Assembly (NCBI RefSeq): GCF_041260155.1
Contig: NC_091947.1
Location: 36,381,532-36,445,531, forward strand
Length of the DNA stretch: 64,000 nucleotides
Direction of reading: 5' to 3'
Source of the DNA: Ptychodera flava
Lineage: Eukaryota; Hemichordata; Enteropneusta; Ptychoderidae
Shown here: in pieces, positions 11,505 through 23,826 of the stretch
Position numbering within the stretch: the first letter of the stretch is position 1
How the letters are laid out: every line of letters starts with the position of its first letter
Program-made: the position numbers and the translations under genes
The notes under the pieces: model-generated
What the model was told of the DNA's origin: nothing
Database searches by the model: none
What the model saw: the letters and a program-made list of their open reading frames with translations, nothing else

Positions 11505-12039
11505 CAGGGCTTGAAATAATACCTGTCTGCCTGTCCCGGACAAGTGAAATTTGGCCTGGGACAAGTAGTTTTGAAAAGTACTTGTCCAAGTGGACAGGGA
11601 GGTTTTTTCAGCCTGCAACCAGTATTTCAACCTATTGACTACAGCAAATATTCATAAGTTTAAATTTATATACCTTTTATATACCTTTTACAATTTTGAA
11701 AATCATTATTTGGATATTTACCTGTCAGAAAAAAAGTAAAAGAAAGTTCGATAATATCTAATCACTATTTACAGGAGGCAGCCATATTGATTTATTAAAG
11801 GTCACGTCTCAAATCTCTTAGATTGGGAGATTCTCAGAGCTATCTCGACACTGATGGCGCTGTTACGCTAGTTTGCATTATGATACAGGCATAAGTTTGT
11901 TGAATTGAATTGAAACTAGTATAGTTTCTTAGAATAAATTATGCCATTTTGGACAGGTACTTTTCTCACTGGGACAGGTACTTTTATTTTGACTTGTCCA
12001 GTGGACAGGTGGTTGAAAAAAAGTATTTTGAGCCTGCTG
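11505..12039. mobile_element. Non-autonomous hAT-like element
   Basis: The left end CAGGGCTTGAAATAATAC and right end GTATTTTGAGCCTGCTG are near inverse copies and begin with the CAGGG typical of hAT termini. Subterminal GGACAGGT/ACTTGTCC blocks repeat on both sides. The flanks share CTTAT, but an exact 8-bp target duplication is not clear. Confidence 0.6.
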
Positions 12040-12400
12040 CTTATTCAAAACTTAGATTTTGCATCCACTGAGGTGATGTAGTATGTTTTTTTTTTTCAAA
12101 TCAAGACATGATCAATGTAACAAAGATAGTGTGTTAATGAAGAAGTGTCAATAAAATGTAAAACCACTTTATCATTAGTGACCTCAGTATTATTGATGAC
12201 TGTTTTTATGCCCACATGTCTGCTTTGTGTGTTGTGCAAATGATGATGTATTTTGTACAATACTGTCTCATATTTTCTGAAAGTAGTCAAGATATACGTA
12301 TTTCAGTTATTTCCTGTTACCTTTTTGAGGCTGCATGGTTGAGGTGCCATAGGCTGGTTAAGTTCCAGAAAAAAATTTTCAGTGACATGGTATTGTTTTT

Positions 12401-15400
12401 AGCTACTATAGACTATAGTCTATAGAAGCTATTGGGATGGGTATCCGTCCGGCGTCAGTTTGTATGTATGTATGTATGTATGTATGTATGTATGTATGTA
12501 TGTCCGTTTGTGAGGCGTCCGTCCACTCAAATATCTTGAGAACCGCAGTACTTACTGATTTGATATTTGTTGTGTAGATGAAAAATACAATTTTGAGAAA
12601 CTATTTTTTTTAATTTTTTGATATTGTTGAAATAGGCAAATTAATGCCAAAAAAGGCGTTTTTGGTAAAAATCTTCTTCTTCATAACCGCTGGTCAGACA
12701 GCTTTGTTATTTGGTATACAGGTCCCTAGGGGTAACCAACTTAGACTTGTTTAAATTGTGATGAAATATGCAAATCTGTATTTTTAAGGAATTTTTTTTT
12801 CATTTTTGGTCAAAATTTGACTTACATTGTATGTAATTCTTGTACTGTATAAACCCTATCAATTCACCCAGAAAAAAATAATTAATATGATTTTAAATAA
12901 TTGAATTAATTAGGAAATCATCAAAGCCAAATAATTTTAGTGTAGAATTATCAGAAATTCAACTTTTTTTGACAGTTCATAGTGAAATGCTTACCATCTT
13001 GGAGGATTAAAACATGTAAAGGCAACTTTCCTGAATCCCAACTTTGACATATTCTGAACCGTCATTTATTGTGCCCTGTATGTTATCTAAAAGGAATTGC
13101 TCAAAATAGTCAATAGAGATAGAGATAGAGATAGAGAAAGTTCTAATTTCCATTTATGGTTGACTTGGTAAGGATAAAATAAATTACTTTTTGAGGAAAA
13201 AAATAGAGTGGTCAATTAAAAGAGTGGTCAAAGTGATAGGGTTTTTTATGGTAAGGGGTACACCATTTGATTTCTGGGGGGGGGGTATGGAGGATTTTGA
13301 GAAAAAAAAAATTTGTCGCCAGGTGAGATAGTAGAAAAAAAAAATTGATCCTGTCATGGCCTGAGAAAAAAATTGTCATAACAGACAGAAGTGAAAAAAA
13401 AAGTTGTCACAATGCACCAGAAATTAGCAAAATTTGGAAACCCTATTCTCATGTAATTCTTTGCCGGCGCGCCGCCATAGGCGGCGCAAATGTTTTTAAC
13501 ACAAGCAATTCTTATGTTTTTTTCCCAGCACTTATGATATAAGCATGCACTACATAGGTCTACTTTACACCTCAGTGAACTCAATGTTTTCCTTCCCTTT
13601 ACTGACCCAAGAAATCATATTTCAGGATTTCTGTTGCAATATCTCAATGGCATAGGCACTATCTAAAGGGGACTTTTTGACTTCTGTAAATTGTGAAAAT
13701 TTTAAAACACATGACAGGAGTCATAAACTAGTGTTAAAATCAATATATTATTCTCTCAATATATATATATATATATATATATTCAGAGAATAATTAGGAA
13801 GATGTACAAGTTGACAATGAAAATTGAGGAACAACAAATATAATGAAATACAAGGGAGGGGGTCACTAAAAAAATTGAAAACTTCAGGGGGGCGTTACTC
13901 AAAATGTGGAGAGGAAGAAGGGAGGGGGGGTGGGGTTACTCAATTTTTTTTTGCGAAGTAAATTGAAACACATCTCAGATTGCGCCATTGCACACATCCA
14001 TTTCTCAAAATTTTAAATGCGAGAGGGGGGCACCCCCTCTCGTGCTCTCCCCCCTTGGGTCTTCTAACAGTTTTACTGGTAAAAGACAAATTTAAAGTAC
14101 CTATTGGATTGCACTACACTGCACCGTGGCGCACATCAATTTCTCAAAATTTTCACAGGATCTAGGACAAAACTGAACTGTTGTGAATTCATCCTTTATT
14201 ATCACAGAAACATGTTTTCATTTACCTCAGTTCAATGACCATTTTGACAGTTAAACATACCATATTCATGCTTTTCATTAGAAGCTGGCAGCTGGAGAAA
14301 TGACACAAGAAGGTCACAGATTTTCCGTTCCTGTATATTTATTTATCTCCAGTCTCTGGCAAACAACTGTTTTTCACAAATTGTATTGTCATTTTTTTGG
14401 TTGTTGAATATTGTGACACAAACACTGATCATGCATAAAATGTAAAAAAATATTGCAGTGTTCAATGTCATTTTCAAACAGTTTTACCGAGTGCAAAATA
14501 ACCTGAAACTCCTCTCAGATTGCACCATTAAACACATCAATTTCCCAAAATTTCCAATACGAGAGGGGGAAACCCCCTCTCGTGCTCTCCCCCTTGGGGT
14601 GTTCTAACAGTTTCACTTAGTAAAAAAATTAAAAAACACCTCTCAGATTGCACCAGACTGCACCGTTGCACACATCAATATCTTAAAAATTCCATGCAAG
14701 ATAGGGGAAAGCCCCTGTGACACTTTCCCCCTAAGCCTCTCGCGTGTTCTTCCCCTGTACTTTCAAATTCTGCCCGGTCAGATATCCTAGTGAAAACCTT
14801 GTCATAATACCCATCCAAATTAAACAATATACTATATGGTTAGATACTGCGTGAGCTTTTATATCTATATTTTATTGTGACTTACAATTTCATTTTGATG
14901 GTTCACCTTTTTTGAACCATCATGAGATAACTGATGATAGTCTAGCACAGTACATCAGGATTTCAAAGGTCTTTACTGTTGCTGTATTTTGTAAATGTTA
15001 CAAATACATGTATTTGTATTTAACTTTTCTAAGTGGGGGGATCAGTCAAAATTTCAGAGTTAGAGAGGGGAGTTGCTCAAATTCATCATGGTTGACGGGG
15101 GGGGGGGGGGGGGGTCACTTAAAATTTCTGAGTTTCAGGCCGTAAATAATGACGGCTCCTTATACAGCGCATCACAAACTTGATGACAAAGAAAAAAAAT
15201 TTGCATTGCTACTCCATTTGAAAAAAAAAATTGATGCAGCTCTGACAGTAGAAAAAAAAAATTGCTGTCACTGTGACAGGAAAAAAAAATTTGCTCCCAT
15301 ACCCATTTCCTCCATACCCCCCCCCCCAAAAAAAAAATCAAATGGTTCTCCCCTAAAGCTGGGCTGTATAAAGATTCCTCATGTGCTGTTTATAGCAATT

Positions 15401-15788
15401 ATGCAATCTGTGTAAACAGTGCAATGAAAGTGTAACATGATTCCTTATAATGCTTTTGATGACCTTGAACTTCTTAAGTTTCAAACCTTTGTCTCTTCAG
15501 TGTGCTTTCTCTGAGTATGTAGTCTCAACTTATTAAACAGAACTCACAATGTTAATCAAAGATATCCACCTTCTTCATCAATACATGTGTCACAAAAGGT
15601 TATTCTCTACATAACTCAACAGAGCTCTGTCAACTGTTGAGTTGCTTGTTCTTTCAAAACCGCTGGTCAGACAGCTTTAATATTTAGTTTACTTGTCCGT
15701 AGGATGACCTTAGTGAGATAATTTCATACAGTAAGGAAATACTTAATTTTGTATCCATGTCTATAGTAGCTTCAGGGACTTTGGCCCT
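12401..15788 (+). mobile_element. TIR element, copy 2, with a nested insertion
   Basis: Same terminal and internal blocks as 9356-10900: AGCTACTATAGAC start, (TATG)n, repeated AACCGCTGGTCAGACAGCTTT blocks and GTCTATAGTAGCT end. It is interrupted at 13255-15353 by a second element. Confidence 0.75.
13255..15353. mobile_element. PIF/Harbinger-like non-autonomous element, nested
   Basis: Termini GGGGTACACCATTTGAT and the inverse ATCAAATGGTTCTCCCC, each followed inward by a G- or C-run. The flanking TAA is duplicated at 13252-13254 and 15354-15356; the paralogous site in copy 1 (about 10200) has a single TAA. The interior holds G-rich GGGGTCACT motifs, a (TA)n run and a G18 tract at about 15100, with no transposase frame. 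Confidence 0.8.
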
Positions 15789-16158
15789 GTTTTTTCATCA
15801 TCACAGTTATATGACAAAGAGGGCCATGTAAGTCATACTTTGATTGTATATTATATAATAGACAGACATCCAATGACTATGATGTGTATTCAATATTTAA
15901 CTTTTTTTATTTGGCATTTCACATAATTATTTGTGGTATTAACATTTGGCAGTGCAAATCTGCATGTTGTCTAAAGCTTATTGTCATCCTGTATGTGGGC
16001 AAATCACATGAAGTTGAATTAATTATTCTGATGGCTTATGAGTGACCTCAGTAAATATTGCAGTGGCATGTCAATGCCACAAAATCGAGATTGCTTCTGA
16101 ATAAGACAAGAATGGTGATCATTTCAGATACAGATTCCAATTCTTCTAGTAAACTGGT
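15789..16158. other. Intergenic, nothing recognised
   Basis: AT-rich spacer with no supported feature. Confidence 0.4.
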
Positions 16159-16266
16159 GAGATTGTATGGTTGTCTGCTGTATCGTCATTACATGAATCC
16201 TGTCACATAACTGAGATTGTAGGGTGGTCTGCTGTATCGTCATTACATGAATCCTGTCACATAACT
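16159..16266. repeat. 54-bp tandem duplication
   Basis: Two adjacent copies of a 54-bp unit beginning GAGATTGTA, differing at only two or three positions. Confidence 0.9.
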
Positions 16267-16519
16267 GAGGTGTCTGTCTAACCTAGTGAAAAGAAGCTGA
16301 ATTGGTGATAAGTGTGCTCTTTGGAGATTTTTTGTCCATCACATCACAGGATCTAGTACTCTTATTCTACAGGATTTCTGGTGTTATTTGTAAATTGTTG
16401 TCCTCCATGATTTATATCACAATATCTGGAATGTAGGAATACCCTGTAGGCCCACTGAAAAGGACCTGAGAAAGATAACTGCTGCTATTGATTTTATTGA
16501 AATAATCAGAAAGAATTAA

Positions 16520-16720
16520 AGGGCAAGTAACTGTAATTTTTGATGACTTTTTCACTATTAGTGCTTGCAATGGCAACCAAACTTTCTTGTCCTACTCCCT
16601 ACAGTATGCTGAGATACAAAGCATACAGCTTGTCAGCTCAACCTGTACATGTATTAACGGCATTGTTATCATTGATAATTGAATTCTGGTCCCGACTACA
16701 ATTCAAATGTAAACAAGAAC
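16520..16720. mobile_element. Diverged fragment of the TTAA-flanked MITE family
   Basis: Preceded by TTAA. It begins AGGGCAAGTAACTG and contains the family's central ATTGAATTCTGGTCC block, but no right end was found. Related to 36275-36619. Confidence 0.4.
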
Positions 16721-16828
16721 AGTGTAGTCTACATGTATAGACATTATTAGCAAGCTAAATAATGATTTGACGAGTAGGATAAGAACTTACAATTGACAAA
16801 CAAAAGCAAAACTAGTGAAAAATCAAAA

Positions 16829-16868
16829 GTTATAGCATAGACAGTAGAGGGGGTGTCTATGGTTACAG
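16829..16868. repeat. Ultrashort palindrome (26 bp) with 7-bp flanking repeats
   Basis: The 26-bp core 16836-16861 reads CATAGACA...TGTCTATG. Its flanks are GTTATAG and GTTACAG (6 of 7 identical). Same family as the sites at 7640-7682 and 21226-21265. Confidence 0.7.
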
Positions 16869-16920
16869 CTACTGTTTGTTACAGGTATACTTGTGTCTTC
16901 CAATAAGTAATGTACGTTAA

Positions 16921-17160
16921 AGGGATATAGTCGTCGAAACTGCGCTCAAAGGTCGTATTGGGACCCATACGACCCATGGCAACAATGTAGCCAAGGCACA
17001 ATGGTGATTGATGACAGTTAAAACATGTCTGTCATAATCTATCATCGTATAATTTAAATGTTGCTGCTATGATGATGAGGTGCATCTTGATATCGTGCAC
17101 AAAATACATTGTTTGTAAACAAGAAACTCGCACAGGTGGAGTTCCGACGACTATATCCCT
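16921..17160. mobile_element. 240-bp MITE flanked by TTAA
   Basis: The termini AGGGATATAGTCGTCG and CGACGACTATATCCCT are perfect inverse copies. TTAA occurs at 16917-16920 and 17161-17164, the 4-bp duplication typical of piggyBac-type insertion. No coding capacity. Confidence 0.85.
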
Positions 17161-17386
17161 TTAATGTACATACATTGTCAATGCGGCTGGAGGAAAAGCT
17201 TAATCAAGAAAGCTAACATTAAAATCACCAAATCATCTCTTTCCTTATGTGATTGTTTACATAAACTTATTTCCCTCCAAAAATAAAAGCAAGGATGACA
17301 AAACAGGATCATAAGTTCAAAGTATTTGACCGACAACCTGGCTAGAGAATTAATAAATCATCACTAGCTTTGTCCATCAGCTGCTA

Positions 17387-19186
17387 TTATGTGAGAAACT
17401 GAACAGGTATATCTATGGCGCATCCAAACTGACATGGGAGTGTAATGGCCACGTCACTTTCTTTTTGAGGAGATGGTGGTCGCCTTTCAAGAAGCTGACC
17501 CGTTTCACCGTCCCATACATAAAACGAACGGCATGAAGACAACGCCAGCACACGTGATGGAGGTGGGTCATCCACAACACAGCACATCTTCACTGATGCT
17601 CCTAGCTTGAGTTTAAAACATGTATCGGACATCTCAGTCCATTCACCAGTAGCTGAGCTAAACCGAATGCCCTTACCTTTGAAATCAGTAAGCAGGTAAG
17701 AATTGTTTTTCTTTATCTCTAAAACCCAACTACGACCCGTGATCACACGGAAGATAGGTACAGACGGCAGCGTCTCCCAAGTATCGGTTATAGTATTATA
17801 TCGGCAAGGTGGTGCACTGCACTGGGAATCTGTAAAATGTGAGGACTCCCATCCTCCAATTACATAGACAAACGGTTCGCTGGAGAATGCAAGGGCATCA
17901 CACCGCGCTGCCGGTAGTGAAGTTCTAGTAGTCCACTGGTCTGCATCAACATTATAACACTGCATGACAGTCGAGACCACGTGTGTTTCAAGTCCACCAA
18001 TGACATAGATGCAATTATTGCAAGCTGTAACGCTATGTCTTTGAACCGCTTTTAACATTGGGGAGAGTTCCTTCCATGCGTTCAGCATCGGATCATACCA
18101 GTACATAGTATTGCGCACAATACTTCTCTTCCCAGTCTTAGCAAGGCCTCCACATACGTATAAGCTCCCACAATACATGGTTGCTGCTGCTTCGAATGTC
18201 AGAGCCGGTAGGTTGGCCAAGGCCACCCACCTTCTTTCCTCTAGCAAGTTTGCATAGAAGAGGTTAGACTCACGCAAGGTGTTTGTACTGCTGCAAACAG
18301 CGATGACACGGGCAAAATTCCCACGCCTTCGAGTATTCTTGGCAGCTATAGCTTGGCTATTAGCTCCGTAGGCAAGTTGTTCGGACAGAAAATTTAAACC
18401 TTTGTGCATAGCCATGTCTTCTCGGAGATGAGAACACTTTTGGATGAACTCTCCAAGGTCATTCTTTCTGATTGCGTAGAAACGTACACACTTGGAAAGT
18501 AACGTCAGAAAATGCTCTTGTCGCCCATCAGCAAATCTCACCCACTTGACAATAGCTTCAAGAAGCGATTCCTCCCCTGTGACAATTTCACCATTGTGAA
18601 TCGTTTCCACCAAGTTGTTGTCATCTTCAAGAAATTCGATCAAGCTTTGGCAGGTCAAAGTTAAATATTCCCCGCTTTCCAATACATCATGGAAGTGTTG
18701 TTGTATATACAATGTGATTTTCCGCAAGAGTTTCATTAAATTATATCTACACGATATCTGTTTTAAGATGAAACAGTTGTTTACATTGATGTCTATACTC
18801 TCAGCGAATGTCGCACAGAAATCCCGCAATTCTCCGATACCAAGATAATCGACAGCTTGCAATGTACTTTCAAGCTCGTCCTCTGATATTGAAATGGTGC
18901 CTGTGTACATGTAGTTCAGAAGTCGCTCCATTGCGTTAGTGTCAACGCACTCCAGGTCAATGACACCGTCCCGTGACTCTGTCATACCGCTACTGAAGGC
19001 TGCGTCGAAATACGGGCTGCAAGCGCACAAAACGGAGCGATGTGCCAACAACAGCTTATCGTGCATTTTAAGTGTCACGTCACAGAACTTCCCTGTTTTC
19101 CTTTGATCTTGAAGCCTTGACAGAAGGACACTCGAGTGAAATTTGTTGCAGAACTTTGAAGTGCTGTTAATATCTACTGTCGCCAT
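17387..19186 (-). CDS. Kelch-like BTB-BACK-Kelch protein, intronless
   Basis: A single 599-codon frame with a start at 19184-19186. Residues about 20-125 form a BTB/POZ domain (CDVTL...AHR-x-VL...SPYF-x-x-AF...YTG). Residues about 130-240 form a BACK domain. From about 315, Kelch repeats show Gly-Gly doublets at 346-347, 397-398 and 444-445, each after a hydrophobic Y-V strand; the last blades are degenerate and lack the doublet. Family members act as substrate adaptors of Cullin-3 ubiquitin ligases: the BTB/BACK part binds Cullin-3 and dimerises, and the propeller binds the substrate. Length fits the family's usual 550-650 residues. I cannot assign a specific KLHL orthologue. The lack of introns is common in this family but may also point to an old retrocopy. 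A TTAA-flanked MITE lies about 230 bp beyond the stop codon. Confidence 0.93.
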   Translation of the reverse strand: MATVDINSTSKFCNKFHSSVLLSRLQDQRKTGKFCDVTLKMHDKLLLAHRSVLCACSPYFDAAFSSGMTESRDGVIDLECVDTNAMERLLNYMYTGTISISEDELESTLQAVDYLGIGELRDFCATFAESIDINVNNCFILKQISCRYNLMKLLRKITLYIQQHFHDVLESGEYLTLTCQSLIEFLEDDNNLVETIHNGEIVTGEESLLEAIVKWVRFADGRQEHFLTLLSKCVRFYAIRKNDLGEFIQKCSHLREDMAMHKGLNFLSEQLAYGANSQAIAAKNTRRRGNFARVIAVCSSTNTLRESNLFYANLLEERRWVALANLPALTFEAAATMYCGSLYVCGGLAKTGKRSIVRNTMYWYDPMLNAWKELSPMLKAVQRHSVTACNNCIYVIGGLETHVVSTVMQCYNVDADQWTTRTSLPAARCDALAFSSEPFVYVIGGWESSHFTDSQCSAPPCRYNTITDTWETLPSVPIFRVITGRSWVLEIKKNNSYLLTDFKGKGIRFSSATGEWTEMSDTCFKLKLGASVKMCCVVDDPPPSRVLALSSCRSFYVWDGETGQLLERRPPSPQKESDVAITLPCQFGCAIDIPVQFLT

Positions 19187-21225
19187 GTTTAGTTCACATC
19201 ATTTGTTCGTTCTATTTTTATTTCCTCCACCTGTCGGGGTCAACTTAGTTCACAGCAAACCTCGCATTATCGTTGAGGAAGTTCAACAGAGGTCACGCGT
19301 GTCAGACGAGCTCGCTCGTTTGGCATGGGCCGAGGCTTCGACCTTCGGGTCACTATTCCCCTATATTGAACATAAAACAGTCCATATCCATTCTAACCTC
19401 CTTCAGTAATTAAAGTAACCAGTAGAAATTTGCAGAATCATCAAATCGTTAGGAGTCAGAATTTCTTTGTATTCCTAGATTTAGAATTCAATGCTAATCA
19501 ACTTTGGAGTAAATGTAAATAACGTAAAAAAGTAACGAAGAGTTGTGATGAAAGGGAAAACAATCCATTCCGAGGGAGAGAGGCAATCAGATCGCTTAAG
19601 TTACAACTTAGCAGAGGTCGTGTTTCGTAAAAGTCGCCAAGCTAAATTCTACCAGCTAAACAGTGAATATTTCTTTACCTCGACAATTGTAGTAAATATG
19701 AAGGTTTGCAGTATGAACAAACTTGCAAAAAGACACATCCTTAATTTGAGGATAAAATGTTATTGTAGCGAGGAGGAAAACATAAATGATTTTTCTGTCG
19801 TACAATCTGGTCGTATTGTATCACGTGAAAGAAAAGAAAACATGTGAAAACATGAGCCCATTGCCAGAGCAACAGCTTGTACAAGTACTAGTTTGGCAAT
19901 GGTGCCTGCAATCAGCTAGCATACATGCACCAAGCCTACATACTATATCATTTTTGTGATCAATACTGTTGATGCTATCGCTGTCACAGTAATACTTAAC
20001 TTTGCACCATTAAGGCTCAGCTTCAATTTTTAGCTCATATTTTTCCATCATTTGATCAAGAATTGTTGTGATAAAGTTGTCAACAGAATACAAAAGGCAA
20101 CATTGTTCAGAGAAATCGTCTTGACTTATATCAAGGGTTGCTGTACTTGCGCAATGTTAAGTAAAAACATGCCTATAGATTCTGTTTATCGTCATTGCAA
20201 ATTATGGATGTATGAGCTATATAGATGTGACGAACTCACTGAACTAGAGTACTGTAACATTACCGTTATTTTAACAATAAAATGTGTGTCAGCACTTGTC
20301 AGTGAAATCCTATTTCACTGACAAGTGCTGGAATCCCTACCTCATTATTCATGAGCTCAGGAGCTACAGCCCTACAGCCCTAGTATTATGTAATTGTAAA
20401 ATTCACCCACCGCATAAAGTTATTGGAATGTGACAATATACAAGATCTTAATTTTGTCTTGCCGTCTCAATGTCATACTCAGAACAGTATCAGTTATGCA
20501 TGCCAAGGCAAATGTAAAAAATCGTGTGGTTCGGATTACCCGACCTGTCTAGGAAATTAAGTCGGAATTGGAAAATAAATTTTGTCTTTAGTTCACAAAC
20601 GAAATCATCGGTCTGCATTCTGCGAAAAGGTCGTCATTTTATACAGTGACTGACTTAATGCAAATATTCCATGTTTTCTTTATATCAAAAATAGGTAAAA
20701 AAGAGCAATTTTGTCCGTTTAAAAAATTCCTTTGAGTGGCTATAATATATTGTATCGTTTTTTTTTGTGTTAAGCCCTTGAGAAACTAAGGATACTTCAT
20801 TTTCTCAACTCCGTTTCAGTGTTTTGACAGAGTTCCACGTTCGTAAGCTGTCTTATATACAGGCAGACCTATTCAGCAATTGTATAACATACTTTTAAGT
20901 TTTAGAGGTTCGTCTTGTTTCTGATGCAGCACAAATGACGCTTATAATAACCATGCCCATAACTTGTACAAATCATTGGCAAAATCCTAATTTCCAGGCT
21001 TTACTTTATTTCGCCGCGTATATAACTATAGAAATATTTATGTAGACAGGCGCCAGGCAGGCGTCATTCATAAATTATACGATGTTTCCACTGGAAACCA
21101 GACGCGATAATTCCTCGAGAGAGCATCGAGAAGGTAGCTTAATCCTCTTTCTACCAGGCTCCATAGACAAACCATAGAAATAAATACAACTTGAGAGAAA
21201 GAGAATTAATTTGTTAAATGACGAA
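19187..21225. other. Upstream region of the Kelch-like gene, no further gene seen
   Basis: Presumably holds the promoter and 5' UTR of the minus-strand Kelch-like gene. Frames at 19545-19847 and 20052-20321 have no recognisable domain. A perfect short hairpin sits at 20290-20330. Confidence 0.5.
20290..20330. repeat. Perfect 19-bp inverted repeat with a 3-base spacer
   Basis: The arm CAGCACTTGTCAGTGAAAT (20290-20308) is inversely repeated exactly at 20312-20330. Confidence 0.9.
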
Positions 21226-21265
21226 GGTCTAGCCATAGACAGTAGAGAAACTGTCTATGGTCTAG
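21226..21265. repeat. Ultrashort palindrome (26 bp) with exact 7-bp direct repeats
   Basis: GGTCTAG at 21226-21232 and 21259-21265 flanks a 26-bp core (CCATAGACAG...CTGTCTAT). The direct repeat can be read as 11 bp (GGTCTAGCCAT). Confidence 0.8.
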
Positions 21266-22408
21266 CCATGACATGATAAGGTGACAATCGTAAAAAACGG
21301 TATGAAGGACATAAATTCAGAAAAGACAACTCGTATACTAGCTCACTTTGATTTTTTATTTCCTCAAATCCTTGGTTTACAGCTTTAAGGAAAGTTTGAA
21401 GTACAAGTACCTCTATTTTGTACTTGAAATCGTTACATTACCCTAAATACAACGCTTTGACCTACACCAATTATGGAGACATAATTAGTTCATCCGCTTT
21501 CTGCCTCGACCTTGTACAATACTGAGGATTGTCTCTGAAATAGGCTTGTTCTAATTTGGACAAAATCGTTTGCAGTCGTACAGAGTTGACAAGATAGAGT
21601 TTCTCTCCCCTGTACAAACAATCACGCAGCTTTAGGTGTCACTAGCATCTTCATTTGGGCTGGAGGTCATTATGGACCTTTACGCCATGGTATGGTACAT
21701 AGGAAAGGACTGACTGAAAAAACTGTGATATTCAGTGTTAAATTTACATTTCATCGTTCCTTTTACTTGATTGAGTAATTTAATTAAATGCACTGCTCAT
21801 ATACCAGGAGTAGCGCTTACGCTGAAGTGACGATCGTACTTAGTTGCTAGACAACTATTTTCCTTTCTCCTTTTCCCCTTTTCTCAATGTTTTGTCACAA
21901 AGTGTTTGTTTGTATTTGTTTTGCTTTTGATTCTGGGAATAAATATATATATAGTTCATTTGTCACATGACATATTTCCAGAAAATAATATTGGAGTTTA
22001 TCTATTCTAGTCTTCCATAGTACTTTCAAAGGTAATAAAAGTCTCATCTTTCTTTAGTTAGAATGTATTTGGAAAAATATTTATTCCACGTAAAAAATGA
22101 AATGATAATTATGGTAATGCTTACAGTTCACTTATAGTAAACGACATTTGGATAAAAAAGGAACATTCCATACAATGAGTTAGTTAGTTCATATTATTAC
22201 AGACATTCCACGTTACCGAAGGACAATAAAATTGACACTATATTTTCCCCCATTGAATATCTTGTTCAGACTTTTACTAGGGATATATAAGTTTGTTTCA
22301 TTCAAAAATGTTTGGTACATCACAAACTAGGGTAGTAAAGGTTGTTGTCCATCCTATACGAAGCGAAAAAAAGAACGCCTCCGTCATTCTTCACTGCTTG
22401 GTAGACAT
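21266..22408. other. 3' flank of the sulfotransferase gene, no gene seen
   Basis: AT-rich. Likely contains the 3' UTR of the minus-strand sulfotransferase just to its right; nothing else was recognised. Confidence 0.4.
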
Positions 22409-22512
22409 TTAAAATTTGTAAGACATATGCTCGATACCAAGTTCCTTCATACGCTGGTAGTAGTATTTCTCGAAGGCCTCGTTTTGAGCCACGCTGAAGC
22501 GGTTTTTCCAAT
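22409..22512 (-). CDS. SULT exon 6 (C-terminus)
   Basis: Acceptor CTTTGTAG, phase 1. Encodes DWKNRFSVAQNEAFEKYY and ends SYKF before TAA at 22409-22411, as in many SULTs. Confidence 0.88.
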
Positions 22513-23773
22513 CTACAAAGAGTGCCTGTCGTGAGAACATGGAAAACGATGTGTGCCGATGCTTCAAGCGCATATGTCCGACAAAACGACCATTAACATG
22601 TATTTTGGATTTCGGTCATTTATTTTTTTTGCCGAGTCATCACAGTCAAAATTCGACTATGCTAGTGGAAAAGAATAAAAATATATTGCAGCACTTGTAC
22701 ATCTACCGATAAGTCAAGCAAATATACCGTAAAACATTTTTCATTATTTTTTCTATTTTAATCAAACTTTAACGTTAAATGACCCAGCAAAAACTAAATG
22801 AACCAAACCCAAAATACATGGGTGGGTGTTCATATTGCAGTAACATTTTGTAGAGAGGTGAAAATGGTACTTAGGATCGTTCATGTTGGTGATGGCAAAT
22901 TTACGATGCATGAATTACATGGTATATATGAGATATCAAATTTGCATAGTTATTCTGATCATATAGGACTTTGCATTAGAAAAATTTCTCTTCGATCGAT
23001 GAGTAAATTATGGAAGGGTCAGTTTAGTAACCTTTCCGCTGTATAACTCCTGTTGGACGCAACAATAATTCGCGACCCTTGATGGTCTCGCTTACTTGCT
23101 TCATATAATCAAAGCTGGTGACTCGAACAACTTCATCTAGCTGTGCATCTGTCAGATTTTCCCCCAGGAATTTGGCAATCTTCCTAATTGATTCCTTTGG
23201 ATTCTGGAAAGAAACGAACAAAAGACCAATGTGAAGACTCTAAAATGTCTGCAAGTAGGCCATACATAAATTGGACTTCGTTGCACATTGTTCATAGTCG
23301 GGTTCACATATGCTGAAATTTGATCGGCGTATAGCATATTGAGTAAAACTGATTTTCATATTCAACGATGTATTGTGATTGGACCATGGCTACTGAACAG
23401 GGCAGGACTGAAGATTGATGCGTGTCTCATACTGTTTGTAGTAGGCTGACTTGCATATACCACTTACTGAAATTACATCACATGTCAAAATTGAGTGCAC
23501 AAAATACGATGGGTCTTACCTCATTATTCGTTGTACAGACAGTGTTGGAACGATAAATGACTTTCTAACAACTAAACTATTCTGTCCAACGATGTTGCGT
23601 AATTTACACGATAAACTCGTTTCCTCCTTCACTTCCTCTAACCTCAGACATGCAGTTGCACGGTGAAGTTTGTTTTGTTATGCTACAACTTTGATACCAT
23701 TGACTCACCCAATATTAAACCATTTGAAATTTACATAACTAGTCTATTATTGTAGTCACGCATGCTCACTCGT

Positions 23774-23826
<53 letters not shown>

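Noticed and set aside
20290..20330. microRNA precursor
   Set aside because: The stem is only 19 bp with a 3-base loop, too short for an animal precursor.
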